A stretch of DNA of 14,868 nt, taken from NCBI GenBank assembly GCA_964012875.1, contig CAXGUU010000046.1, positions 1 to 14,868 on the forward strand, in the 5' to 3' direction. This document shows, piece by piece, positions 1 through 7,046 of this stretch. Every line of letters begins with the position of its first letter. Position 1 is the first letter of the stretch. Under the pieces are notes generated by a model. That model was not told the origin of the DNA and searched no databases. It saw only the letters and a program-made list of their open reading frames with translations. This stretch comes from CAXGUU01 sp964012875. Its GTDB lineage: Bacteria; Pseudomonadota; Gammaproteobacteria; Ga0077536. The position numbers and the translations under genes are program-made.

Positions 1-516
1 GTCACTGCGGTGAAGGCTTTTGTCGGGCATTCGTTGGCACCCGCCAGCGCCGACCAGCTTGTCAACGCGCTGGGGGTGCTGAAATATGGCGTCCTTCCAG
101 GCATCAGCACCGTGCACGAACTTGCCGACGATCTTTACGACGAACGGCTGAATATCGCACTCACCGACACCGAGCTTGGCGAGCGCGCCCAGATTGCCTT
201 TTTGAACTCCAAAGGATTCGGGGGCAACAACGCAACCGGTACCGTGCTGGCACCGAAACTCGTCGAACAGATGCTGACCCGGCGCTATGGCGAAACCGGC
301 ATGCGCGACTACCGTTCGCGCCGAGACACTGTTGCCGAACACGCGAAAAACTACGACGCTGCGTGCATGGCTGCTCCTATGCAACCGATCTACCGCTTCG
401 GTGACGCCTTGATAGACGACGACAGTGTCGAAATTACGGACTCGGGTATCGATCTGCCAGGCTATGGCCGCGGCGTCTCACTGACAGTCGACAATCCCTA
501 CGAGGACATGGTGTGA
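1..516 (+). CDS. Beta-ketoacyl synthase, C-terminal fragment (5' end outside window; FabY-like)
   Basis: This is the 3' end of a thiolase-fold condensing enzyme of fatty acid synthesis, which joins malonyl-ACP to an acyl primer in the cytoplasm. The frame is open from base 1, so the true start lies upstream; the GTG at 10 is internal. Fragment residues 5-10 (K-A-F-V-G-H) match the active-site Lys and second His block of ketoacyl synthases. NSKGFGGNNA at 69-78 matches the C-terminal glycine loop (usually NSFGFGGTNA). The catalytic Cys lies outside the window. The NSKGFGGNNAT variant and the roughly 90-residue tail ending in NPYEDMV recall the long FabY-type synthases of Pseudomonas and relatives. 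That subfamily call is from memory and only moderately sure; the superfamily call is strong. The stop overlaps the next GTG start (GTGTGA), so the two are translationally coupled. Confidence 0.88.
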   Translation, partial: VTAVKAFVGHSLAPASADQLVNALGVLKYGVLPGISTVHELADDLYDERLNIALTDTELGERAQIAFLNSKGFGGNNATGTVLAPKLVEQMLTRRYGETGMRDYRSRRDTVAEHAKNYDAACMAAPMQPIYRFGDALIDDDSVEITDSGIDLPGYGRGVSLTVDNPYEDMV

Positions 517-935
517 CCGAACCACTTTCGCGAACCGATGCGCGCAACTGCTTTGTTTGCGGGCCCGACAACCCGATTGGCCTGAAGATCGAGTTTCATG
601 TCGAGGGCGACCATTGTCATGGTCGCTTCATATCGCGGCCTGAACACGTCGGTTTTGATGGTGTCACCCACGGCGGCATCGTCTTTGCCGTGCTCGACGA
701 TGCGATGGCCAACTGGTTTTTTTTGCAGGGCGCACGTGGCTACACCGCCAAAGCTGAAATTCGATACCGTAAAGAGATGCCGGTAGGCAAGGACGTTGAA
801 ATACGTTGCGAAATGCTCAAACGTAAGGGGCGACTGGTGCAGTTGAGCGCACGGATATTCGCCGGCGATGAGACCTACGCAGAATCCGAAGCGAGTTTTA
901 TGCTGGAAGATTTCGGTCAGCTCGACCGCGCATGA
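513..935 (+). CDS. PaaI-type hotdog-fold acyl-CoA/ACP thioesterase
   Basis: A 140-residue single hotdog domain, the usual size for PaaI/THEM4-like thioesterases, which hydrolyse acyl thioesters as oligomers in the cytoplasm. The N-terminal CFVCGPDNPIGL (13-24) is typical of the branch starting with a CxxCG motif. HGGIVFAVLDDAMA (53-66) is the family signature, with the HGG turn and an acidic residue (D62/D63) in the catalytic helix. The GTG start at 513 overlaps the upstream stop, and the 3' end overlaps the next gene's ATG by four bases (932-935). The neighbouring ketoacyl synthase suggests an acyl-thioester substrate in fatty acid metabolism. The exact substrate cannot be read from the sequence. 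Confidence 0.85.
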   Translation: MTEPLSRTDARNCFVCGPDNPIGLKIEFHVEGDHCHGRFISRPEHVGFDGVTHGGIVFAVLDDAMANWFFLQGARGYTAKAEIRYRKEMPVGKDVEIRCEMLKRKGRLVQLSARIFAGDETYAESEASFMLEDFGQLDRA

Positions 936-1141
936 GCGTCTCCAAACGATGCTCTAAATGCGGCGCCTCGTTTGGCTGCGGTCGCGACGACGCCCGCTGC
1001 TGGTGCAGCGATCTGCCAGCGTTGTCGGTTGACAAGCTACTCATGGGGCAGGATTGCGTCTGCCCCGATTGCCTGCAGTCAATCATCACGGACGCGGAAA
1101 AGCTCGAGTCGGATGAAGCCGGTCCTTATCCTGCTTCTTGA
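932..1141 (+). CDS. Cysteine-rich CWC family protein
   Basis: A 69-residue protein with eight cysteines at positions 7, 10, 16, 23, 25, 42, 44 and 47. They are arranged as CxxC, a single C, CWC, then CxCxxC, followed by L. This spacing, with LPAL after CWC, matches the small uncharacterised 'cysteine-rich CWC' family of proteobacteria, presumed to bind zinc or another metal. The ATG overlaps the thioesterase stop (ATGA, 932-935). The 3' end overlaps the start of the next gene by 29 bases, so the four genes form one tight unit. No signal peptide is seen, so it is cytoplasmic. The residues after about 52 lack cysteines and look like an unstructured tail. Function is unknown. Confidence 0.85.
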   Translation: MSVSKRCSKCGASFGCGRDDARCWCSDLPALSVDKLLMGQDCVCPDCLQSIITDAEKLESDEAGPYPAS

Positions 1142-1826
1142 CCGCGAACGTCCGCCGGGCTACGTCAACGACTTTTTCGCGCGCCAGGGTATAGCCACCC
1201 ATGCCATGTTGCTGGCGCAGCCGGCGGACGTTCCTAGCATTGATTGGTGTCGGCGATTCGCGGGACTAATGGTCCTGGACGCTGCATACCAAGCAGACAC
1301 ATTACTGGAGCTCGAACTTGCGGTCGCCGACTTAGTTCAGTCCGCGCAGCAGCGCGGATTGGCATTGTTCGCAGAAGGACGGGGCGCGCAAATACTCTCC
1401 CGTGCGCTTGGGGGTGAGTTTGCGCAACAAAGGCCGGTGCTCGGCTGGTCGGTGGTGCGGGCGTCAGATGATTTCAACCGATCCAGTGAATACTGTCGTG
1501 CACCCACCAGGATGTTCACATGGAGCGAATGTGCCTGCGATACGCCGCCGACGGCCGAAGTTCTGTTCAGGAACCACCAACAGCGCGGCATCGGTTTTGT
1601 TGGGGACGGTTTCCTCGCCGTGGAATTTCTGATTAGCGTCAGCCGCCACCAGTACTTAGTCTGGTTGGAACAGCTCAGTACGGCTCAACCTGCGCCCAGC
1701 GGTTCCGTGCAAACCGCGAGCGAGTTGCGCTACGCGGCCGAACACTACCTGAAGGACTGCCATGGACTGGCGGCGGACATTTTGCGTTACTGGAGCCAAA
1801 AAATTGCGAATCTGAGGCTCTCTTAA
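1113..1826 (+). CDS. Class I glutamine amidotransferase-like protein without catalytic triad
   Basis: A 237-residue protein resembling the GMP-synthase-like GATase1 fold, which normally releases ammonia from glutamine. Supporting blocks are PVLILLLD at 3-10, FAGLMVLD at 49-56, and GAQILSRALGGEF at 91-103 followed by VLGW. The second-half block FTWSECACDTPPTAEVL (135-151) leads into LAVEFLISV (168-176). Compared with the usual GICLGAQ and VQFHPEV motifs, the nucleophile Cys is Gly89, the His is Leu173 and the Glu is Ser175. The triad is therefore gone, and this is probably a binding or regulatory pseudoenzyme. The frame is open back to 972, but that extension lies over the CWC gene. The ATG at 1113 starts directly on the first beta strand and is chosen. 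It is the last gene of the upstream operon. Alternative: an unrelated alpha/beta protein of similar shape. Confidence 0.72.
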   Translation: MKPVLILLLDRERPPGYVNDFFARQGIATHAMLLAQPADVPSIDWCRRFAGLMVLDAAYQADTLLELELAVADLVQSAQQRGLALFAEGRGAQILSRALGGEFAQQRPVLGWSVVRASDDFNRSSEYCRAPTRMFTWSECACDTPPTAEVLFRNHQQRGIGFVGDGFLAVEFLISVSRHQYLVWLEQLSTAQPAPSGSVQTASELRYAAEHYLKDCHGLAADILRYWSQKIANLRLS

Positions 1827-1888
1827 AGCGCGTGGCCGGGCAAAGCTGTATATCCAGCCGCGATATCACTATTATCTTGTATATCGTT

Positions 1889-1906
1889 AAGTTCGCTGAA
1901 CTTTTT
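1889..1906 (+). terminator. Hairpin plus T run in the intergenic gap, possible terminator or operator
   Basis: A perfect 6-bp inverted repeat, AAGTTC then GCT then GAACTT, runs directly into TTTTT at 1902-1906. It lies 63 bases past the upstream operon's stop. The stem is short and AT-containing for a Rho-independent terminator. The same palindrome abuts a candidate -35 box, so it could instead be an operator. A second, looser inverted repeat (CGATAT at 1861-1866, ATATCG at 1881-1886) lies just upstream. Confidence 0.35.
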
Positions 1907-1936
1907 GACCTCTACGCGGTCGCCCATATGTATAAA
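1905..1936 (+). promoter_or_regulatory. Candidate sigma-70 promoter for the envelope-machine operon
   Basis: TTGACC at 1905-1910 is a good -35 match. Downstream, TATGTA at 1927-1932 has a 16-base spacer, and TATAAA at 1931-1936 has a 20-base spacer, which is longer than ideal. The segment is the most AT-rich stretch of the 211-base gap (1827-2037), the only sizeable break upstream of the eleven-gene run. The leader to the ATG at 2038 would be about 95 bases, with no riboswitch-like structure that I could recognise. Assignment is by eye. Confidence 0.4.
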
Positions 1937-2037
1937 TACTAAAAGATCACGTCCCGTCGTGTGTCAGGTTCGAACCATCGAACCGCGATTACAGCGAGGG
2001 TGTTTGCGCACCTCCCAACAACAGAACAGTACCGCCC

Positions 2038-3237
2038 ATGCGTTCACTCCTGGTTCGATCAATCCTATTGACTGTCCTGACAGCCATCATGGCGGCGACA
2101 ACCGTCAATGTGGCGGCGGACAGCTCAAGGGCGGCCTATCAGGCGCAGATTCACGAAATCGAGCGAAGAGTCGGGGCCGAACATATCGATCTGATCGAGC
2201 CGCACGTCGGACTCGGCTTTGCCGCCAAACGCGACCTGGACTACGCAGCGGCCGCGGCGGCATTTGCCCAGGCGCTGTACCTTGAGCGGGTTCATAAGGG
2301 ACTCGAAAACGCCGACCAGATACCGTTGATCGAGCAATTGATAGAGTGCCAGAAAGCGGTCCATGACTGGGGCGCCGCGAATAAAAGTCTCACGCTGATG
2401 GCCTGGGTCAATGAACGCAACCGCGAGCGCAGCAGGACCGCGTACCTGTCAATGCTCCGCAAACTTGCGAACTGGCACATCCATGCCAGCGACGCAGATC
2501 CGACCGTATCGGAATATGAACATTTGGGAGCAGCGCTTGATTACATCGACCGTGCGCTTGGTAGCGCTGCGGATGAAAATACAATCGAAACGCTTGAATG
2601 GCATTACCTCAAAGCGGGGGCCGACTACCGCGCCACGCGCTTGTTTTCCGTAGAAGTCGCCCGCGATTTTCATCAGGTCAATGCGCCCAGCTACGTCGCC
2701 TTCCAGGACTTCGAATTCGGCGACGCCATTTATGCGCGCAACCGCATGACACACCACTATGCCTCCGGCATAGGCGCCCTCAAATCCGCACGCGCGATTG
2801 CCGCAACAACCGGCGATGCCGACGACTTTGTCAAAGCTACGCTGAAACTGGCGGACTGGCACCAGCTTTTTGGCCGGACCCAGTCTTCAGCCGAACTGTA
2901 CGCCGAAGCTAACCGACTGGCTGCCACCGAGGGTATGAACTTGTCGCAGTCACATCGGCGTCTGCCTGATTTCATCGGTCAGCAAGAACAACTGCAAGCC
3001 GATGCCAAAGAGAATACAAAAGTCCGCTACGTTCACACGCGTTTCGACGTCGATCGAAAAGGACGAGCGCGAAATGTCGAAATTCTCGAAATTAACCCAC
3101 CCGGCGCCCAGAGACTCGGTCGCCAGGCGCGGGCTCAACTCAAGGCGACGCGTTTCCGCCCGCGTTTTGAAGATCAGGGCCCGCAGGAAACGACCGGCGT
3201 GGAACTTCGCTTTGTATTTCCGGAACATCGGGGATAA
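2038..3237 (+). CDS. Periplasmic TPR protein with TonB-like C-terminal domain
   Basis: A 399-residue exported protein. Residues 1-27 form a signal peptide: R2/R7, a hydrophobic core, and V-A-A before D28. The middle (about 30-320) is almost all helical, with TPR-like pairs such as YAAAAAAFAQALYLE and further helix repeats containing A, Y and W. Residues 325-399 resemble the TonB C-terminal fold: VRYVHTRFDVDRKGRARNV, then an amphipathic helix containing GRQARAQLKATRFRP, then a closing strand VELRFVF. TonB domains normally contact outer-membrane partners and are pulled by ExbB/ExbD. Here there is no TonB membrane anchor or Pro-rich spacer, only a cleavable signal, so it would be soluble in the periplasm. 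First gene of the long operon, five bases before the next start. Sure of export and TPR character; moderately sure of the TonB-like domain. Confidence 0.8.
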   Translation: MRSLLVRSILLTVLTAIMAATTVNVAADSSRAAYQAQIHEIERRVGAEHIDLIEPHVGLGFAAKRDLDYAAAAAAFAQALYLERVHKGLENADQIPLIEQLIECQKAVHDWGAANKSLTLMAWVNERNRERSRTAYLSMLRKLANWHIHASDADPTVSEYEHLGAALDYIDRALGSAADENTIETLEWHYLKAGADYRATRLFSVEVARDFHQVNAPSYVAFQDFEFGDAIYARNRMTHHYASGIGALKSARAIAATTGDADDFVKATLKLADWHQLFGRTQSSAELYAEANRLAATEGMNLSQSHRRLPDFIGQQEQLQADAKENTKVRYVHTRFDVDRKGRARNVEILEINPPGAQRLGRQARAQLKATRFRPRFEDQGPQETTGVELRFVFPEHRG

Positions 3238-3242
3238 CGCTC

Positions 3243-4205
3243 ATGGCCGAACGATCAAATGACCTGTTCATACGCAGCATGCCCCGCTTTGTGGTGCTCG
3301 CCATCTGCGTCTCGCTGCTAAGCGCCTGCAATACGACGCCCAAGAAACCACCTCCGCCAAAGCCGGTGGCGCAGCCGACACAACCGTCGCCACCGCCGGG
3401 TACCGTCGAGCAAGAGCATTCGAACCAACAAATGTCCGGCAGCCCCGAGCAAAACCTGGGCCAGAGCTCGGACCCGATACAAGGGCGACAACCAAGCGCG
3501 CAGCAAGAACAATTCGCCTCGCCCAGCACGGATGCCGCCGAGGTCGAAATTGAAGAATACGCGGTCGATGAATCCGGCAACCGCATACAAACGCAAGCAA
3601 GCGCCGACTCGCAGTCCGGCCGCGAAGACGAGGGCCGCAGCGGTGGCGCGGCCATGCCGGCTGGTCCGGCGGCAGAAACGCGTGGTGGCCGGGAAATGTT
3701 AAGCGGCGTGGTTGTCCTCGGACCGGATGCGCCGGCTGCAACCGGCGACCTCGTGGGCCCGAACATGCAAATTGGCGCTCAGACCCAGGGCGAGCAGCTG
3801 GCAGCGCTGGATGCCGAGTTGGATGCGGGCTTGAGCGCTTTTGACGAACGCATGCGCCGCGCGCGCAAAGCCGCCGAGGCCGAGCGCGACTCGGCACTTG
3901 GCGGCGGGGGCGCTAGCTACGGCGAAGTGGATGGCAGAGGCCGCCGCGTCGATATCCCGGAAACGCGCGGCGCCGGCGGCGGTGCAGATCGCGGATCGGG
4001 TCTCGGCAATACGCCGGATTATTCCGGCGAAGCCGCCAGTGGCAATCAGCAGGTCAGCGCATTAATCACGCCACCCGATCTGCCGGATGGACGTGACGAT
4101 GACATTGTGGCCCGCCAGTTGCGCGAAGCGGCAAGCAAGGAAACAGATCCCATCCTGCGCGAAAAGCTGTGGGAAGAATATCGCAAGTACAAGGCGGGAC
4201 TGTAG
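3243..4205 (+). CDS. Lipoprotein with disordered Pro/Gln/Gly-rich middle
   Basis: A 320-residue predicted lipoprotein with lipobox L-S-A-C (Cys29). The residue after Cys is Asn rather than Asp, consistent with sorting to the outer membrane. Residues 33-55 are Pro/Lys-rich, and the next ~210 residues are low-complexity in Q, S, G, E and A, with a short charged helix near 185-220. The tail (about 278-320) is a charged helix containing DDDIVARQLREAA and LREKLWEEYRKYK; it looks like the conserved functional part. GGGGA at 3230-3234 sits eight bases before the ATG at 3243 and favours that start. An ATG at 3279 would give a shorter signal peptide. The composition suggests a flexible periplasm-spanning tether ending in a helical docking peptide. 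No family is recognised. Confidence 0.78.
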   Translation: MAERSNDLFIRSMPRFVVLAICVSLLSACNTTPKKPPPPKPVAQPTQPSPPPGTVEQEHSNQQMSGSPEQNLGQSSDPIQGRQPSAQQEQFASPSTDAAEVEIEEYAVDESGNRIQTQASADSQSGREDEGRSGGAAMPAGPAAETRGGREMLSGVVVLGPDAPAATGDLVGPNMQIGAQTQGEQLAALDAELDAGLSAFDERMRRARKAAEAERDSALGGGGASYGEVDGRGRRVDIPETRGAGGGADRGSGLGNTPDYSGEAASGNQQVSALITPPDLPDGRDDDIVARQLREAASKETDPILREKLWEEYRKYKAGL

Positions 4206-4208
4206 GAC

Positions 4209-5417
4209 ATGCGTCAGGTCGTCATCGGGTTGCTGCTGGCCGGCGTGTGCGTGCTGGTGGCGGGGTGTAACAGTCAGACTGTACGCAGCACTGCAATCGA
4301 GCCGGTGAAAACCCTGCCGCAATCGATCCCCGACACGCTGATACCCGATGTCAACATCGCTATTTTTGATGCCGGTATCGATACCCTTGACCCGCAGCGC
4401 ACTACGACAACGCCGGGGATTCGACGGGCCGAAGGTCATTATGTCGCCCAGCGGTTAAAGGACACGCTGGAGCGCTCGCGGGAATGGGGGCTTGTCCGGG
4501 TCGTGCCAAGTGCCGACCGTGAGGTCGACGTCATGGTCACCGGCAAAATGCTCAAGTCCAACGGCGAGACGCTTGAGATTGAGGTGACGGTGACCGATGC
4601 GCGCGGACAACGATGGTTTTCGCGACGCTACGAGGATTCCGTCAGCCGCTTTGCCTATGACCTTGAGATCAGGCGCCGGCAGGAACCGTTTCAAAATGTC
4701 TACAACCGCGTCGCCAACGACATGATCGAATACCTTCGTGCTCAGTCACATGACACCCTGCAGGCGATCCGGTCGATTTCGGAACTGCGCTTCGCGGCGC
4801 GCTTTGCCCCCGAGGCATTCAGCGACTATCTGTCTAAAAATGGCGGGACGCGCTACAGCCTTAAACGCCTGCCGGCAGAAAACGATTCGGTGCTCGCGCG
4901 GGTGCGCAATATTCGCGTGCGCGATCAAATGTTTGTTGATCACCTGCAGGAGGCTTACACAGAGTTCGACCGCAATATGGCGCAGTCTTACGATCACTGG
5001 CGTCAGGAAAGTTTCGCTGAAGCAGAAGCTGCCGAAGCACTAAAATCTCAGGCGCTGACGCGAAAGATTGGCGGCGCTTTGGCAGTTATCGGCGGCATCC
5101 TCGCAATGGGCAGTGACAGCAGTGCGGTTCGCAACGCTGGTGTCATCGGCATCGGCGGTGGCGCCTATGCATTCAAAAGTGGGCTGGACAAGAGCGCCGA
5201 AGCGCGCATTCATACACAGGCAATGAAAGAGCTTTCAGAATCACTCAATGCAGAGATTCAACCGCAAACGATCGCGCTCACCGATCGTAACGTGGAACTG
5301 AGCGGCACCGTGGAAGAGCAGTATGCGCAGTGGCAGGACTTGCTGCAGCAGATCTACGAGCTCGAAACCGGGGCCCTTGTCGAAACATCCAGGTCGGATT
5401 CACCCACCCCGCAATAG
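4209..5417 (+). CDS. Lipoprotein with CsgG/TolB-N-like alpha-beta domain and glycine-rich hydrophobic segment
   Basis: A 402-residue predicted lipoprotein with lipobox V-A-G-C (Cys20) followed by Asn, suggesting the outer membrane. Residues 47-140 alternate strand and helix: VNIAIFDAG, RAEGHYVAQRLKDTL, WGLVRVVP, VDVMVTGKML, LEIEVTVTDARG. This pattern resembles the nucleotide-free alpha/beta domain of CsgG, LpoB and TolB-N type periplasmic proteins. Helical residues 155-285 follow. Residues 286-324 are hydrophobic and Gly-rich (IGGALAVIGGILAMG, then GVIGIGGGAYAF), like a glycine-zipper hairpin that could insert into or lie on a membrane. A charged helical tail closes the protein. It starts three bases after the previous stop, so it is surely co-transcribed. 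The family is not recognised, and the CsgG/LpoB-like call is shape-based. Confidence 0.78.
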   Translation: MRQVVIGLLLAGVCVLVAGCNSQTVRSTAIEPVKTLPQSIPDTLIPDVNIAIFDAGIDTLDPQRTTTTPGIRRAEGHYVAQRLKDTLERSREWGLVRVVPSADREVDVMVTGKMLKSNGETLEIEVTVTDARGQRWFSRRYEDSVSRFAYDLEIRRRQEPFQNVYNRVANDMIEYLRAQSHDTLQAIRSISELRFAARFAPEAFSDYLSKNGGTRYSLKRLPAENDSVLARVRNIRVRDQMFVDHLQEAYTEFDRNMAQSYDHWRQESFAEAEAAEALKSQALTRKIGGALAVIGGILAMGSDSSAVRNAGVIGIGGGAYAFKSGLDKSAEARIHTQAMKELSESLNAEIQPQTIALTDRNVELSGTVEEQYAQWQDLLQQIYELETGALVETSRSDSPTPQ

Positions 5418-5491
5418 CAGTTCAAATCCACCCAGCATAACCTGAAGCGGTCTCAAAACAATTTGCGGCTGCCTCGACAATAAAGCCCGGG

Positions 5492-7033
5492 TTGTCGGAC
5501 GCTGTCCCTGAAACTCCCATGACTCCCTTCGACCCACCTGAAACCGTCAAAGCCAAAGACTTCGCGCCGGGCGCTGCGCCCGCGAAGTTGAATGATCATG
5601 GCGACACTCGAAAAAAGCTGCTGTTGATTGTGGTGACGACCGTACTCGGGCTCTTTGCAGCGGCCGTAGTATTCGTGCTGCCGCGTTGGGTCGAGAGACC
5701 TGATGCGGAGCAAACCGCTGTTGTCGAAGAACACGGACGACAACCCGTCAAAGACGCAACGGCGCCCTTGCCCGAACCTTCGGGCCCGGACAACCCCGAA
5801 GCTCGTGAACAAACGCAGGCCCTGCTGCGCGAAGTACTGGAAAGTCTGGAAAGCCTTGAGGCCCGTGGCGCCGATCTGTGGGCGAAGTCCGATATGCACA
5901 CACTGCGCACGAGGATTGCCGAAGGGGAAAAGGCGTATCGCGAAAAACGCTACCAGACAGCTCAGAATATTTACCTAGAAAGCAAGGACGATATCGGGCG
6001 ACTGCTCGCCGAGACACCTGAAATCGTGGCCGGGCTGCTCGATGCCGGGCAACTCGCACTCGCCAATGGAATTTCCGCCGAAGCCACCGAGGCATTCCAG
6101 CAGGTATTGAAAATAGAAGCCGACCATGAGGCGGCGCAAGCCGGACTCAAACGTGCACTCACACTCGATCAGGTCCTCGCCCTGGTTGGACAAGCCGAGG
6201 GTTACGAATCTTTAGGGCAGCCGCGAAAGGCACTTGACGCCTACCGCGACGCGATGGAACTGGACCCGCAGGCACCCGGGGCCGCCAGCGCAATCGCTCG
6301 TATCGAAGCAGGAAAGCGTGAAGACCGTTATCGCGATGCGATGGGCGCCGGATTTACAGCACTTGCAAACAATGCATTCGACGACGCCCGTAAACACTTC
6401 AAGCGAGCGGGCAAACTCGATGCGACACAATCTGCGGTTGGCGATGCGCTGCAACAGGTCGGGAATGCGGAGGCATCCTACTTCATTGACAAGCATCTGG
6501 CTGATGGCAGGCAGGCTCAGGCCGCCGAAAACTGGGACAAGGCGCACCGCGCGTTCTCCCGGGCATTGAAGTTCGACAAACGTCTTTCTCCGGCTATCGC
6601 CGGTCGGGCCGAGGCCGCTTCCCGCCGCCGCCTCGACGCCCAACTGCTGGCCTACCTGGCCAAACCCGAACGCCTGACCAGCGACGCGGTTCATAGCGAA
6701 GCATCAAGGGTGCTGGCGAACGCTGAGGGGCTGAAGGCTGATGGCGCCAGAATCCGCGGCCAGATCAGCACCCTCAAAAAAGTACTGCGGCTGGCGAAAA
6801 CGCCGATCGATATCACTCTGCGATCAGACGGGGCAACCGATGTCACGATCTACAGGATTGGCGGACTGGGCTCATTCGGCGAGCGCCGATTGTCCGTTTT
6901 ACCAGGGCAGTACACTGCGATCGGCAAACGCGACGGCTACCGCGATGTGCGCGTAGAATTCTCCGTAAACCATGACTCGGCACCGCAGCCATTGATCATC
7001 CAGTGCCAGGAAAAATTTGCTTTTGGAAACTAG
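5492..7033 (+). CDS. Inner-membrane protein with periplasmic TPRs and C-terminal PEGA-like domain
   Basis: A 513-residue bitopic protein. A 41-residue cytoplasmic N-terminus ending in RKK is followed by a membrane helix at 42-63. Next come an acidic helix (about 100-150), TPR-like repeats to about 400 (for example AAQAGLKRALTLDQ and YRDAMELDPQAPGA), and a beta domain at 437-500. The beta domain has PEGA features, including LPGQYTAIGKRDGYRDV. I prefer the TTG at 5492 over the ATG at 5519. The TTG start gives MSD plus a Pro-rich stretch and then ETVKAKDFAPG, which parallels the N-terminus of the next gene (MSD...GETIRASKFQPPG), also TTG-initiated. Neither start has a good ribosome-binding site. 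A 74-base gap with nothing recognisable precedes it. It is probably an inner-membrane scaffold of the complex. TPR count is uncertain. Confidence 0.85.
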   Translation: MSDAVPETPMTPFDPPETVKAKDFAPGAAPAKLNDHGDTRKKLLLIVVTTVLGLFAAAVVFVLPRWVERPDAEQTAVVEEHGRQPVKDATAPLPEPSGPDNPEAREQTQALLREVLESLESLEARGADLWAKSDMHTLRTRIAEGEKAYREKRYQTAQNIYLESKDDIGRLLAETPEIVAGLLDAGQLALANGISAEATEAFQQVLKIEADHEAAQAGLKRALTLDQVLALVGQAEGYESLGQPRKALDAYRDAMELDPQAPGAASAIARIEAGKREDRYRDAMGAGFTALANNAFDDARKHFKRAGKLDATQSAVGDALQQVGNAEASYFIDKHLADGRQAQAAENWDKAHRAFSRALKFDKRLSPAIAGRAEAASRRRLDAQLLAYLAKPERLTSDAVHSEASRVLANAEGLKADGARIRGQISTLKKVLRLAKTPIDITLRSDGATDVTIYRIGGLGSFGERRLSVLPGQYTAIGKRDGYRDVRVEFSVNHDSAPQPLIIQCQEKFAFGN

Positions 7034-7046
7034 GGCCCATTGATCT

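Noticed and set aside
972..1112. Upstream extension of the amidotransferase-like gene
   Set aside because: The extra residues are just the CWC gene read in another frame; the first fold element begins at the ATG at 1113.
5418..5491. Terminator or promoter in the 74-base gap
   Set aside because: No hairpin with a T run and no convincing -35/-10 pair was found.
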